Source: Rubrivivax sp. (GTDB taxonomy: Bacteria; Pseudomonadota; Gammaproteobacteria; Burkholderiales; Burkholderiaceae_C). Taken from it: DNA of 64,000 bases. The stretch covers positions 62,001 through 126,000 of the forward strand of contig JADCGQ010000022.1 in NCBI GenBank assembly GCA_020248945.1. Reading direction: 5' to 3'. A program made the translations under genes and the position numbers. Positions 19,846-28,537 of the stretch are shown here, piece after piece (positions within the stretch are counted from its first letter, which is position 1; every line of letters starts with the position of its first letter). The notes under the pieces were generated by a model. It did no database searches. It was not told the origin of the DNA and was given only the letters and a program-made list of their open reading frames with translations.

Positions 19846-19917
19846 TCCCCGTAGCAGGCCGTCGGTTCCGGGGCAATTCCGCAGCGCGGCAGATGGGCTG
19901 GGCGGAATCGCGGGTTC

Positions 19918-21018
19918 TCAGTCGCCTGCTGCGGCCGGCGCGGCCTCGCGCGGGAAGGTCACGACGTGGTCGACCTGGGCGCGGATGCCGATCCATTCGC
20001 CGACCTCGTGGTCGTGGTGGCTGGGCACGTGGGCCATGACGCGCTCGCCCGACTCCAGGCGCAGCGTGAGCAGGAACTCGCTGCCACGGAAGGCCTTGCG
20101 CTCGATCAGCGCCCGCACCGGGCTGGCGTCGTCGTGCACGATGTCGTCGGCGCGCAGCAGCACGTCGCACTCGCCCTGGGGGTTGAAGGCCTCGGGCAGG
20201 GGGCAGCCGGCGACGTCGTCGAGCTCGCCCACCGGCGTGTGCACACAGGGGCCGTGCGCGCAGGCGACGATCTGCGCCGGCGCGAACACGCCGTGGCCGA
20301 TGAAGCGCGCGACGAAGCGGCTGGCCGGGCGGTGGTACAGCGTGTAGGCGTCGTCCCACTGCTCCAGGCGGCCCTGGTTCATGACGCCGATCACGTCGCC
20401 CACGGCAAAGGCCTCGAGCTGGTCGTGGGTGACGAGCAGCGCGGTGGTCTCGCTGTCCTTCAGGATCTGCCGCACCTCTTGCGCCAGGCGCTCGCGCAGG
20501 TCGACATCGAGGCTGGAGAAGGGCTCGTCGAGCAGCAACAGCCGCGGTCCCGGCGCCAGCGCGCGCGCCAGCGCCACACGCTGCTGCTGCCCGCCCGAAA
20601 GCTGGTGCGGCGCGCGCCGGGCGGCGTGCGCCAGGCCCACGAGCTCGAGCATGCGGCGCACGCGCTGCTCGCGCTCGGCGCGCGGCAGCGCGGCAATGCC
20701 GAAGGCCACGTTGTCGGCCACCGAGAGGTGCGGGAAGAGGGCGTAGTCCTGGAACACCATGCCGATGCGGCGGCGTTCGGGCGCCAGGTGCAGGCCCAGC
20801 GTGGCATCGGACAAGGCCTCACCTTCGATGGCCACGCGGCCGGCCGACACGCGCTCGAGCCCGGCCACGGCGCGCAGCAGCGAGGTCTTGCCGCAGCCCG
20901 AAGGCCCGATCAGCACGCCGATCTGGCCGGCCTGCAGCCCCAGCGTCACGCCGTCGACCGCGGCGCGCGCGGCACCCCGCGCGTAGCGCACCGAGACATC
21001 GTCGAGGGCCAGGAACAT
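19918..21018 (-). CDS. fbpC: Iron(III)-type ABC transporter ATP-binding protein (FbpC-like)
   Basis: A 366-residue ABC ATPase. Walker A is GPSGCGKTS, the Q-loop is GMVFQDYALFPH, the signature is LSGGQQQRVALARAL, Walker B is LLLLDEPFSSLD and the H-loop is LLVTHDQLEA. A C-terminal regulatory (TOBE-like) region of about 120 residues follows, as in FbpC/PotA-type ATPases. It energises uptake through the divergent permease gene at 21098. The two start codons face each other across a Fur-box-like palindrome, so both should be iron-repressed. No periplasmic iron-binding protein gene (fbpA) is adjacent. Spermidine or sulfate use is less likely given the two-module permease and Fur site. Confidence 0.88.
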   Translation of the reverse strand: MFLALDDVSVRYARGAARAAVDGVTLGLQAGQIGVLIGPSGCGKTSLLRAVAGLERVSAGRVAIEGEALSDATLGLHLAPERRRIGMVFQDYALFPHLSVADNVAFGIAALPRAEREQRVRRMLELVGLAHAARRAPHQLSGGQQQRVALARALAPGPRLLLLDEPFSSLDVDLRERLAQEVRQILKDSETTALLVTHDQLEAFAVGDVIGVMNQGRLEQWDDAYTLYHRPASRFVARFIGHGVFAPAQIVACAHGPCVHTPVGELDDVAGCPLPEAFNPQGECDVLLRADDIVHDDASPVRALIERKAFRGSEFLLTLRLESGERVMAHVPSHHDHEVGEWIGIRAQVDHVVTFPREAAPAAAGD

Positions 21019-21043
21019 GCCGGCATCATAATCCGCCGCCCGC

Positions 21044-21064
21044 GAATGAGGATTGTTCTCATTC
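21044..21064. promoter_or_regulatory. Candidate Fur box between the iron transporter genes
   Basis: A perfect 7-base inverted repeat, GAATGAG-N7-CTCATTC, lies midway between the divergent starts at 21018 and 21098. The 21-base length, the 7-base arms and the AATGAG/CTCATT half-sites resemble the proteobacterial Fur operator (AATGATAATCATTNTCATT type). Its place between two iron transporter genes makes Fur control the simplest reading. Confidence 0.7.
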
Positions 21065-21097
21065 AGAACCCTTTCGCGGCCTCACCCCTGGTCTTCG

Positions 21098-22723
21098 ATG
21101 CCCTTGTTGCGCCCTTCGCTGCTGCTGGTGTGCCTGCTGCTGGCCCTGCCGATCCTGGGCGTGCTGGGCGCCTGGTTCGCGCTCGACGCCGCGGCGCTGG
21201 AGGTGCTGCGCCACCAGTGGAGCACCGTGCTGCCCGGCTACGCCACGCAGTCGCTGGCGCTGGCGCTGGGCGTGGGCCTGGGCGTGATGCTGCTGGGCAG
21301 CGCCACGGCGGCGGCGGTGACGCTGTTCGAGTTTCCGCTGCGCCGCTTCTTCGAGTGGGCGCTGCTGCTGCCGCTGGCCATGCCCGCCTACGTGCTGGCC
21401 TACGCCTGGACGGACGCGCTGCAGTTCAGCAGCCCGCTGCACACGGCACTGCGCGCGTCACTCGGCATTCAGGGCGCGCTCTGGCCCGATGTGCGCAGCC
21501 TGCCCTTCGCCATTGCGCTGTTCGTGCTGTGCCTGTACCCCTACGTGTACCTGCTCACCCGCGCGGCCCTGGGCGAGCGCGCGATGCGCATGATGGAAGC
21601 CGCGCGCCTGCTCGGCGCGCCCATGCGCCGCCGCGTGCTCGAGGTGGCACTGCCGATGGCGCGGCCGGCGGTGGCCGCCGGCACCGCGCTGGCGTTGATG
21701 GAGACGCTGGCCGACTACGGCGTGGGCTCGTACTTCGGCCTCACCACCTTCTCCACCGGCATCTACAAGGCCTGGCTGGTGATGAACGACCGCGTCGCGG
21801 CGGCGCAGCTGGCGTCGATGCTGCTGCTGGTGGTGGCGGCGCTGCTGCTGGCCGAGCGGGCCGCGCAGCGCCAGATGCGCTTTGCCGGCAGCAAGACGGC
21901 GGGCCAGGGCAGCGAGGCCCGGCCGCACCCCTTGCGCGGCGGCGCCGCGGCCGGCGCGGTGCTGCTGTGTGCGCTGCCCGTGCTGCTGGGCTTTGTGCTG
22001 CCGGTGGCCTGGCTGGCGCACGGCGTCTGGCAAGAGGCGGCCTACGGCGAGTTCGGTCTGCCCTGGGAGCGGTTTCGCGCCTGGAGCTGGGCGAGCTTCC
22101 AGCTCTCGGCCGTGGCAGCCGTGGCGGCCACCGCGCTGGCGCTGGCGCTGGCCTTCGTGCTGCGGCGCGACGCCGGCGGCTGGGGCGGCCGCGCGCTGGC
22201 CGGCGCGGCGCGCGTGCTGTCGCTGGGGTACGCCGTGCCGGGGGCGGTGATCGCGGTGGGCATCCTGGTGCCGGTGGGCCTGGTGCAGCAGCGCTGGCCC
22301 GAGGCGGGTGCGGCGGCGCTGTTCACCGGCACGCTGGTGGGCCTGGTCTATGCCTACCTGGTGCGCTTTTCGGCGGTGGCCTTGCAGTCGGTGGAGGCCG
22401 GTTATGCGCGCGTGCCGCTGGCGGTGGACGAAACCGCCCGCATGCTGGGCGGCAGCGCCACGCGCGTGTTCTGGCGGCTGCACCTGCCGCTGCTCAAGCG
22501 CTCGGCGGGGGCGGCGGCGCTGCTGGTGTTTGTCGACGTGATGAAGGAGCTGCCGGCGACACTGGTGTTGCGGCCCTTCGGCAGCGACACGCTGGCCGTG
22601 GTGGCCTACAACCTGGCCCGCGACGAGCGGCTGGCCGAGGCCGCGCTGCCTTCGCTGGCCATCGTGGCGGTGGGGCTGCTGCCGGTGATCCTGCTCAGCC
22701 GCACGCTGAGGGCGGACGACTGA
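21098..22723 (+). CDS. fbpB: Iron(III)-type ABC transporter permease (FbpB-like, two-module)
   Basis: A 541-residue inner-membrane permease with about 12 predicted membrane spans in two tandem modules, as in FbpB/SfuB. Each module has a cytoplasmic EAA-like loop: EAARLLGAPMRRRVLEVALPM in the first and DETARMLGGSATRVFWRLHLP in the second. It forms the channel for ferric iron (or a ferric complex) across the inner membrane with the ATPase encoded divergently. The ATG at 21098 starts a normal first helix. A TTG at 21053 in the same frame would begin inside the Fur-like operator and is unlikely. No binding-protein gene follows. Confidence 0.88.
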   Translation: MPLLRPSLLLVCLLLALPILGVLGAWFALDAAALEVLRHQWSTVLPGYATQSLALALGVGLGVMLLGSATAAAVTLFEFPLRRFFEWALLLPLAMPAYVLAYAWTDALQFSSPLHTALRASLGIQGALWPDVRSLPFAIALFVLCLYPYVYLLTRAALGERAMRMMEAARLLGAPMRRRVLEVALPMARPAVAAGTALALMETLADYGVGSYFGLTTFSTGIYKAWLVMNDRVAAAQLASMLLLVVAALLLAERAAQRQMRFAGSKTAGQGSEARPHPLRGGAAAGAVLLCALPVLLGFVLPVAWLAHGVWQEAAYGEFGLPWERFRAWSWASFQLSAVAAVAATALALALAFVLRRDAGGWGGRALAGAARVLSLGYAVPGAVIAVGILVPVGLVQQRWPEAGAAALFTGTLVGLVYAYLVRFSAVALQSVEAGYARVPLAVDETARMLGGSATRVFWRLHLPLLKRSAGAAALLVFVDVMKELPATLVLRPFGSDTLAVVAYNLARDERLAEAALPSLAIVAVGLLPVILLSRTLRADD

Positions 22724-22750
22724 GCGGGCCGGGCGCGCGCTGCGCCAGGG

Positions 22751-23182
22751 TCAGCGCGTCGCCCGCCGCCGCACCGCCTCGAGGTAGGCCTGCCCATCTG
22801 GCGGCAAGCCGCTGCGCTGGCTGGCCCACAGCATCTCGCCCAGGCACTCCATCACCTCGTGCTGCGCTGTGTGCAGCGAGCCGCGGCGGGCGGCCAGCAG
22901 CTCGACGGCCTGGCGGATGCCGGTGGGCTGGTCGATCGCCATCTGCTCGTCGATGCTCAGGTGCATCGACAGGTGCAGGAAGGGGTTCGTGCGGCCCTCG
23001 TCGACCGTGAAGACGGCCGCCAGCGCCGCGGCCTCGTCGGCCAGGTCGGGGTGGTATTCGGGGTGCTGGTCGATCCAGCGCGCCGCCATCGCCTGCAGCG
23101 GCTCCAGGGGCAGGCCCTCGCGCTGGCGCAGGTAGGCGGCGCAGAAGAATCGCCGCACGTCGTTCTGGGAAGGCTGGAACAT
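22751..23182 (-). CDS. DUF1841-family protein
   Basis: A 143-residue soluble protein of the DUF1841 family, common in betaproteobacteria. The conserved stretch HPEYHP, then [16 protein letters not shown], is present. No catalytic motif or transmembrane segment is visible, and the function is unknown. ATG 23182 was chosen because the family starts at MFQPSQ; upstream in-frame codons overlap the divergent nitroreductase gene. It ends 27 bases from the convergent permease gene. Confidence 0.85.
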   Translation of the reverse strand: MFQPSQNDVRRFFCAAYLRQREGLPLEPLQAMAARWIDQHPEYHPDLADEAAALAAVFTVDEGRTNPFLHLSMHLSIDEQMAIDQPTGIRQAVELLAARRGSLHTAQHEVMECLGEMLWASQRSGLPPDGQAYLEAVRRRATR

Positions 23183-23229
23183 CCCAGAATTCTCGCTTCG
23201 CCTGCCCGCAGGCACTGGGGCCCCTCCCG

Positions 23230-23820
23230 ATGACCGCACCGCTCACCGTCTCGACCGCGCAACTCTTCACCGAGGCCCGCACCGCCATCGGCTACCGGCC
23301 CGACCCGGTGCCCGACACCCTGCTGCTTGAGCTCTACGAGCTGATGAAGTGGGCCCCGACCTCCGCCAACAGCAGCCCCGCGCGCATCGCCTTCGTGCGC
23401 ACGCCCGAGGGCAAGGCGCGGCTGGAGGCCTGCATGAACCCCGGCAGCAACCGCCAGAAGGTGCGTGAGGCGCCCGTCACGGCCGTCGTTGGCATGGACA
23501 TGGCCTTCTACGAGCAGCTGCCGCAGCTGTTTCCGCATGCCGATGCGCGAGCCTGGTTCGTGGGCAAGCCGGCGCACATCGAGGCCACGGCCTTTCGCAA
23601 CAGCAGCCTGCAGGGCGGCTACCTGATGCTCGCGGCGCGCGTGCTCGGCCTGGACTGCGGGCCGATGAGCGGCTTCGACGCCGCGGCGATGGACGCCGCG
23701 TTCTGGGCCGGCACCAGCGTGCGCACGAACTTCGTCTGCGCGCTGGGTTACGGCGATGCGTCGCGCCTGTTCGCGCGCGGGCCGCGGCTGTCCTTCGACG
23801 AGGCCTGCACGCTGGCCTGA
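23230..23820 (+). CDS. Nitroreductase-family malonic semialdehyde reductase (RutE-like)
   Basis: A 196-residue FMN-dependent oxidoreductase of the RutE/HadB branch of the nitroreductase family. The early segment [16 protein letters not shown] is the characteristic FMN-binding stretch. [23 protein letters not shown] is split across the second half of the fold. RutE reduces malonic semialdehyde to 3-hydroxypropionate in pyrimidine degradation, but no other rut gene is nearby, so a general nitro/aldehyde reductase role is equally possible. It is a single gene, divergent from DUF1841 with 47 bases between starts. Confidence 0.87.
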   Translation: MTAPLTVSTAQLFTEARTAIGYRPDPVPDTLLLELYELMKWAPTSANSSPARIAFVRTPEGKARLEACMNPGSNRQKVREAPVTAVVGMDMAFYEQLPQLFPHADARAWFVGKPAHIEATAFRNSSLQGGYLMLAARVLGLDCGPMSGFDAAAMDAAFWAGTSVRTNFVCALGYGDASRLFARGPRLSFDEACTLA

Positions 23821-23846
23821 GAGCCTGAGTCAGGCAGCCTGCAGCC

Positions 23847-24803
23847 TCAACGCGGCAGCGTGCGCAGCAGCGCGCCGATGCGCTCGTTGGCGTCCAGCGC
23901 CGCCGAGGCCGGCGCCTTGCCGCGCCGCACCACCGCGGCCCCGGGCCAACTGTGGCCACCACCGTCGGTGACGCACAGCTGCAGTTCGACGCCGCCGCGG
24001 CAGCCCGCGTGGCGCTCGCAGCGGGCGCCGGGGCGTTCGAGCACTGGCTCGGCGTCGGCGCGGCAGCCCAGCCGGGTGCGCCAGCGCGACACGGTCTCGG
24101 GCACCGAGACGAAGTCCATCACCTGGCTGCGGTTGCGGAAGGCGTCGGGGCCGGCGCCGCCGCCGAACAGCACGTGGGTGTCGTCGCGGGCGTGGATGTG
24201 CAGCACGGACACCGGCCGTGAAGGCTTGCAGGCCGCAGCGTCGACATAGGCCTCGGTACCGGCCACGGCCACGATGCCGGCCACGAGGTCGGCCGCCTCG
24301 CAGGCCAGCCGGTAGGCCATCATGCCGCCGTTGGACATGCCCACCGCGAGCACGCGCGTGCGGTCCACCGGGTGTTCGGCGGCGATGCGCTCGACCAGCG
24401 CGCGCAGGAAGCCGAGGTCGTCGCTGGCGGCGTCGCGCGCGGCGCCGCAGCAGCCGCCGGCGTTCCACGTCGCCAGCCTCCCACGCGGCAGGCGGCTGTG
24501 GCCGTTGGGGAAGGCGACGACGTAGCCGTCGCGCTCGGCGGCCGAGACGAGGCCGTAGCGCTCGTCGTCGGCCATGAACTCGGCATGCCCGCCCCCGCCG
24601 TGCAGCGCCAGCACCAGCGGCGCCGGCGCACCCAGGCTGCGGGCCGGCACGTGCACCAGCGCGCGCCGCTCCTGGCCCGCATGCGTGAGCCGCAGCTCGT
24701 GCGTGCCGGCCGTGAAGGCCGTGGCCGGGCCCGCGGCAAGCAGTGCGATGACCGACGCGACGATCCACGTCTTGGCGCGGCGCCAGGCCCGGTGCTCAGT
24801 CAT
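23847..24803 (-). CDS. Secreted PHB-depolymerase-family esterase (LpqC-like)
   Basis: A 318-residue alpha/beta hydrolase with a signal peptide (core VIASVIALLAAGPAT, cleavage near TAFTA). The oxyanion segment ALHGGGGHAEF, the nucleophile elbow GMSNGGMMAY and the catalytic-His segment VTDGGGHSWPG are visible. It fits the extracellular polyhydroxybutyrate depolymerase/feruloyl esterase-like family; several cysteines (GGCCG, CKPS, GARCER) suggest disulfides. The ATG at 24803 lies inside the end of the antiporter gene, so it is the last gene of the Kef operon. A poly-3-hydroxyalkanoate substrate is only a family-level guess. Confidence 0.83.
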   Translation of the reverse strand: MTEHRAWRRAKTWIVASVIALLAAGPATAFTAGTHELRLTHAGQERRALVHVPARSLGAPAPLVLALHGGGGHAEFMADDERYGLVSAAERDGYVVAFPNGHSRLPRGRLATWNAGGCCGAARDAASDDLGFLRALVERIAAEHPVDRTRVLAVGMSNGGMMAYRLACEAADLVAGIVAVAGTEAYVDAAACKPSRPVSVLHIHARDDTHVLFGGGAGPDAFRNRSQVMDFVSVPETVSRWRTRLGCRADAEPVLERPGARCERHAGCRGGVELQLCVTDGGGHSWPGAAVVRRGKAPASAALDANERIGALLRTLPR

Positions 24804-26658
24804 CGCCACTGTCCTTGGGCGAGGCGAAGCCCTCGCCGCGCTGCGCCTTGCGCGCGCGCCGCTGCGCGCGTTCGCGCGACCACAGCTGCTCCAGTTGTTC
24901 GCGGCCCTGCTTGGCCACCGCGATGAGCGCCTTCTCGTCGCCGTGGTGTGCGGCCATCTCGTGCAGCAGCTCGATGTTGTGGCGGCGAAAGCGCAGCGCC
25001 TGGTTGCGCGCGGTGTGCGGCTCCCAGCCCATCAGTTCGAGCACGCTGCGGCCGCTCATCAGCGCCGAGTCGAGCGTCTCGCGCTCGATGTGCGCCACGC
25101 CGCGTGCGCGCAGCCCGTACCAGTGCGTGGTGTTGCGCGCCCGCGCCACCAGGGTGGCCTGCGGAAAGTGCTCGCGGATCAGGTCGACGGCGGCCAGGCT
25201 CTGCCCGATGTCGTCGATGGCCACGACGATCACGCGGGCGTGGCCGGCGCCGGCCACGCGCAGCAGGTCCAGGCGCGTGGCGTCGCCGTAGAAGGCCGGC
25301 CAGCCGAACTTGCGCACGCTGGCCACCTGCTCGGCATCGTGGTCCAGCACCGTGGCCGCCAGCCCTTCGGCGTTGATGAGCCGCGCCACGATCTGCCCGT
25401 AGCGGCCGAAGCCGAGGATGAGGATCGGCGCCGCCTGCTCCTCGGCGATTTCGTCCATCGCGGGCGAGGCCGCGCGCGCCCGCGCCGCCAGCCGCGGCGC
25501 GAGCACGCGGTCCACCCACACCATCACCAGCGGTGTGAGCAGCATCGAGATGGCGATCGCGGCGAGCAGGAAGCTCGATTCCGAAGCCGGCACCAGCGCC
25601 GCGCCGCCGGCGGCCTGCAGCACGACGAAGCCGAACTCGCCGCCCTGCGCCAGCATGACCACGAACACCGGCCGCTCGGCCAGCGGGATGCCCATCGCAC
25701 GCGCCATGGCCACCAGCAGCAGCGCCTTCAGCAGCACGAAGCCCAGCACGACGACGGCCATCCAGCCCGGGTGCGCCATGACGACGGCGAAGTCGATGCT
25801 CATGCCCACGGCGATGAAGAACAGGCCCAGCAGCAGCCCCTTGAACGGCTCGAGGTCGGTCTCGAGCTGCCGGCGATATTCGCTCTCGGCCAGCAGCACG
25901 CCGGCGAGAAAGGCGCCGAGCGCCATCGACAGGCCCACGGCCTGCATCAGCGACGCGGTGGCCACCACCAGCAGCAGGCTGGCGGCAGTGAAGATCTCGG
26001 GCGTGCCGCTGCGGGCGATCCAGCGCAGCGCCGGCCGCAGCAGCAGCCGGCCTCCGAAGATGATGGCCAGCACCATCGCCACCGCCTTGGCGGCGGTAAG
26101 CCAGCCGCTGCCGCCGGTGGCCACCGCCTGCTGCACCGCCAGCAAGGGCAGCAGCGTGATGACGACGATGCCGCCCAGGTCCTGGAACAGCGCCACGCTG
26201 AGGATGCTGCGGCCGCCGCTGGTGGGCATCAGGTTGCGCTCGGCCAGGGTCGACAGAGCAATGGCGGTCGAGCTCTGCGACAAGGCCAGCCCCGCCACCA
26301 GCGCCAGCTGCCAGCTCAGGCCCGCGGCCAGCGCCACCGCGGCGATCAACACGGTCGAGCCCAGCAGCTGCACGCTGCCCCAGCCGAAGATCGGCCGCCG
26401 CAGCGACCACAGCCGCCTGGGCTCCAGTTCCAGGCCCACCAGGAACAGCATCAGCACGACGCCGAACTCGGCGAAGTGCAGGATGTCGGTGGGGTCGGAC
26501 ACCAGCTTGAGCACGCCCGGGCCGATCAGGATGCCGGCCGCCAGGTAGCCGATGACCGAGCTCAGGCCGAGCAGGCGCGCCAGCGGCACGGCCACCACCG
26601 CCGCGCCCAGGAAGACGAGGCTGTTCTGCAGCCAGGACGATGACGAACCGGCGTCCAT
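24796..26658 (-). CDS. kefB: Kef-type monovalent cation:proton antiporter (CPA2 family) with RCK domain
   Basis: A 620-residue inner-membrane antiporter. The first ~390 residues hold about 12 membrane helices with the CPA2 pattern (GYLAAGILIGPGVL; LFLVGLELEPRRLW; LSQSSTAIALSTL; FQDLGGI). The cytoplasmic part has a Rossmann RCK domain with nucleotide-binding GFGRYGQIVARL and a charged C-terminal tail. KefB/KefC exchange K+ for H+ and are held closed by glutathione and opened by electrophile adducts. Co-transcription with an upstream KefF/KefG-like quinone reductase (seven bases away) supports this. Whether it is KefB or KefC cannot be decided from sequence alone. Confidence 0.92.
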   Translation of the reverse strand: MDAGSSSSWLQNSLVFLGAAVVAVPLARLLGLSSVIGYLAAGILIGPGVLKLVSDPTDILHFAEFGVVLMLFLVGLELEPRRLWSLRRPIFGWGSVQLLGSTVLIAAVALAAGLSWQLALVAGLALSQSSTAIALSTLAERNLMPTSGGRSILSVALFQDLGGIVVITLLPLLAVQQAVATGGSGWLTAAKAVAMVLAIIFGGRLLLRPALRWIARSGTPEIFTAASLLLVVATASLMQAVGLSMALGAFLAGVLLAESEYRRQLETDLEPFKGLLLGLFFIAVGMSIDFAVVMAHPGWMAVVVLGFVLLKALLLVAMARAMGIPLAERPVFVVMLAQGGEFGFVVLQAAGGAALVPASESSFLLAAIAISMLLTPLVMVWVDRVLAPRLAARARAASPAMDEIAEEQAAPILILGFGRYGQIVARLINAEGLAATVLDHDAEQVASVRKFGWPAFYGDATRLDLLRVAGAGHARVIVVAIDDIGQSLAAVDLIREHFPQATLVARARNTTHWYGLRARGVAHIERETLDSALMSGRSVLELMGWEPHTARNQALRFRRHNIELLHEMAAHHGDEKALIAVAKQGREQLEQLWSRERAQRRARKAQRGEGFASPKDSGDD

Positions 26659-26664
26659 GCGGGC

Positions 26665-27327
26665 TCAGCCGGCCCCGGCGGCGGGCCGTGCGTCGGCGGG
26701 CACCTCGCAAGGCGGCGCCGGCTCGTCGTCGGCCAGTTCGGGCCAGCCGGCGGCGCTGGGCCAGGACGCCAGCCGGGCGGCAAACAGCTCGGCGTGGGCC
26801 GCAATCTCGTCGTCGCCGGCCTGGTGCGCGCCGTGCAGCACCAGCGGCGGCAGCCAGCGCATGTGCGTCAGCGCGGCCGTCTGCTCGCAGGGGTGCAGGA
26901 AGGCGTCGAAGAAGTAGCGGTTGTAGCCATCGGGCCGGTAGCTGGCCTCGGGCCCGCCGGTGGACGCCGCCAGCCACAGCGCCTTACCCTCCAGCGCCCG
27001 CCCGCCCGGACCGTAGGCCCAGCCGAAGCTGAACACCTCGTCGAGCCACAGCTTCAAGAGCGGCGGCATCGAGTACCAGTGCACCGGGTGCAGCCACACC
27101 AGCAGCTCGGCCGCTGCCAGACGCTGCTGCTCGGTGGCGACGTCGATCAGGTAGTCGGGGTACAGCGCGTACAGGTCGCGCACCTCCACCTGCGCCGCCG
27201 GCAGCCGCGCCGCCGCCTCCATGAGGGCGCGGGTGACCCGGGAATGGTCGAGTTGGGGGTGGGCGGCAATAACGAGAACGGGGGCGAGGATGCGGTCCAA
27301 GGCCTCGCTACCATACCCCACCGACAA
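26665..27327 (-). CDS. KefF/KefG-type NAD(P)H quinone oxidoreductase (ancillary protein)
   Basis: A flavodoxin-like NAD(P)H dehydrogenase of about 220 residues: VLVIAAHPQLDHSRV at the N-terminus and HPVHWYSMPPLLKLWLDEV, FSFGWAYGPGG in the middle, both characteristic of KefF/KefG. It is a peripheral cytoplasmic partner needed for full activity of the Kef antiporter encoded seven bases downstream, and it also reduces quinones. The start is uncertain: a TTG at 27327, a GTG at 27321 and a TTG at 27300 are in frame, and none has a convincing ribosome binding site. The start region faces the parA gene across about 20 bases. Confidence 0.85.
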   Translation of the reverse strand: MSVGYGSEALDRILAPVLVIAAHPQLDHSRVTRALMEAAARLPAAQVEVRDLYALYPDYLIDVATEQQRLAAAELLVWLHPVHWYSMPPLLKLWLDEVFSFGWAYGPGGRALEGKALWLAASTGGPEASYRPDGYNRYFFDAFLHPCEQTAALTHMRWLPPLVLHGAHQAGDDEIAAHAELFAARLASWPSAAGWPELADDEPAPPCEVPADARPAAGAG

Positions 27328-27344
27328 GATTCGAGGAGGCCGCC

Positions 27345-27962
27345 ATGCCGGTGATCGTGGTCGCCAACCCCAAGGGCGGGGTGGGCAAGAGCACGCTGGC
27401 CATCAACGTCGCGGGCTGCCTGGCCCGTGCCGGGCACCGCGTGATGCTGGGCGATGTCGACCGCCAGCAGTCGTCGCGCCAGTGGCTCAGGCTGCGGCCG
27501 GCGGCGGCGCGGCCCATCGAGGGCTGGGACGTGGCGGCCGACGACATCGTGCGCCCGCCCAAGGGCACCACGCACGTCGTGCTCGACACCCCTGCCGGCC
27601 TGCACGGCAAGCGCCTGGACGCGGTGATGAAGATCGCCGACCAGATGCTGGTGCCGCTGCAGGCCAGCCTCTTCGACATCCAGGCCACCCATGCCTTCGT
27701 GCAGGAACTGCGCACGCACCGCCGCGGCCACGAGGTGAAGCTGGGCCTGGTGGGCATGCGGGTGCGCGAGCACACGCGCTCCAACGAGCAACTGCAAACC
27801 TACCTCGGCACGCTGCCCGTGCCGGTGGTGGGCTGGCTGCGCGACACCCAGAACTACGTGCAGCTGGCGGCGCACGGGCTCACGCTGTTCGACGTGGCAC
27901 CGAGCCGTGTGGAGCGCGATCTCGAGCAGTGGCAGCCGCTGTCGGCCTGGCTCGGCGCCTGA
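27345..27962 (+). CDS. ParA/MinD-like P-loop ATPase (orphan)
   Basis: A 205-residue ATPase of the ParA/CobQ-CobB class. The deviant Walker A KGGVGKST is at residues 10-17, motif A' DVDRQQSS is in place, and HVVLDTPAGL is the Walker B region. It lacks the N-terminal HTH of plasmid P1-type ParA, so it is the short type that binds DNA non-specifically. GAGGAGG ends six bases before ATG 27345, a strong ribosome binding site. No parB or parS-like repeats are close, so the cargo is unknown. A maoC gene follows after 17 bases. It is probably a positioning or partition ATPase. Confidence 0.88.
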   Translation: MPVIVVANPKGGVGKSTLAINVAGCLARAGHRVMLGDVDRQQSSRQWLRLRPAAARPIEGWDVAADDIVRPPKGTTHVVLDTPAGLHGKRLDAVMKIADQMLVPLQASLFDIQATHAFVQELRTHRRGHEVKLGLVGMRVREHTRSNEQLQTYLGTLPVPVVGWLRDTQNYVQLAAHGLTLFDVAPSRVERDLEQWQPLSAWLGA

Positions 27963-27979
27963 ACGAGGGCCGCAGCACC

Positions 27980-28447
27980 ATGGCCACCACCTACGCCACC
28001 CTGGCCGAACTCGCCGACAAGGTCGGCCAACCGCTGGGCACCAGCGACTGGGTGCCCGTCGACCAGGCGCGCATCGACGCCTTTGCCGCGGCCACGGGTG
28101 ATCATCAATGGATCCACGTCGACCCCGTGCGCGCCAAGGCCGGGCCCTTCGGCACCACCATCGCGCACGGCTTTCTCACGCTGAGCCTGCTGCCGATGCT
28201 GTTCGACAGCGGATTCGCCATTGCCGACGTGACGATGGGCGTCAACTACGGCCTCAACCGCGTGCGTTTCGTCACCCCGGTGCCGGCCGGGCGCCGGGTG
28301 CGGGCGCACTTCAAGCTGCTCGCCTTCGAGCCGCTGAAGGACGCCCCGCGTTTCGGCGCGCAGATGACGGTGGAGGCCACCATCGAGCTCGAGGGTGCGC
28401 CGAAGCCGGCCTGCGTGGCCGAGACGGTGTCGCGCCGCTACGTCTGA
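27980..28447 (+). CDS. MaoC-family (R)-hydratase-like dehydratase
   Basis: A 155-residue hot-dog-fold protein. The hydratase 2 motif is seen: ATGDHQWIHVDPVRA supplies the usual Asp/His pair, followed by GPFGTTIAHGFLTLSL. Relatives hydrate enoyl-CoA to (R)-3-hydroxyacyl-CoA, often feeding polyhydroxyalkanoate synthesis or lipid breakdown. It starts 17 bases after the parA stop and may be co-transcribed with it, though no functional link is known. A GAGGG a few bases upstream of ATG 27980 could serve for initiation. Confidence 0.88.
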   Translation: MATTYATLAELADKVGQPLGTSDWVPVDQARIDAFAAATGDHQWIHVDPVRAKAGPFGTTIAHGFLTLSLLPMLFDSGFAIADVTMGVNYGLNRVRFVTPVPAGRRVRAHFKLLAFEPLKDAPRFGAQMTVEATIELEGAPKPACVAETVSRRYV

Positions 28448-28537
28448 GAAGCTGAACACACTCCCCCGAAGGTGGGCCCCGGGGCCGCGAGGGCGGCCGC
28501 CCACAATGCCGCGGTTCCGGTTGCTGCAGGAGAAGCC

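Noticed and set aside
21053..21097. Upstream TTG start for the iron permease
   Set aside because: It would start translation inside the Fur-like operator and add charged residues before the first helix; ATG 21098 fits better.
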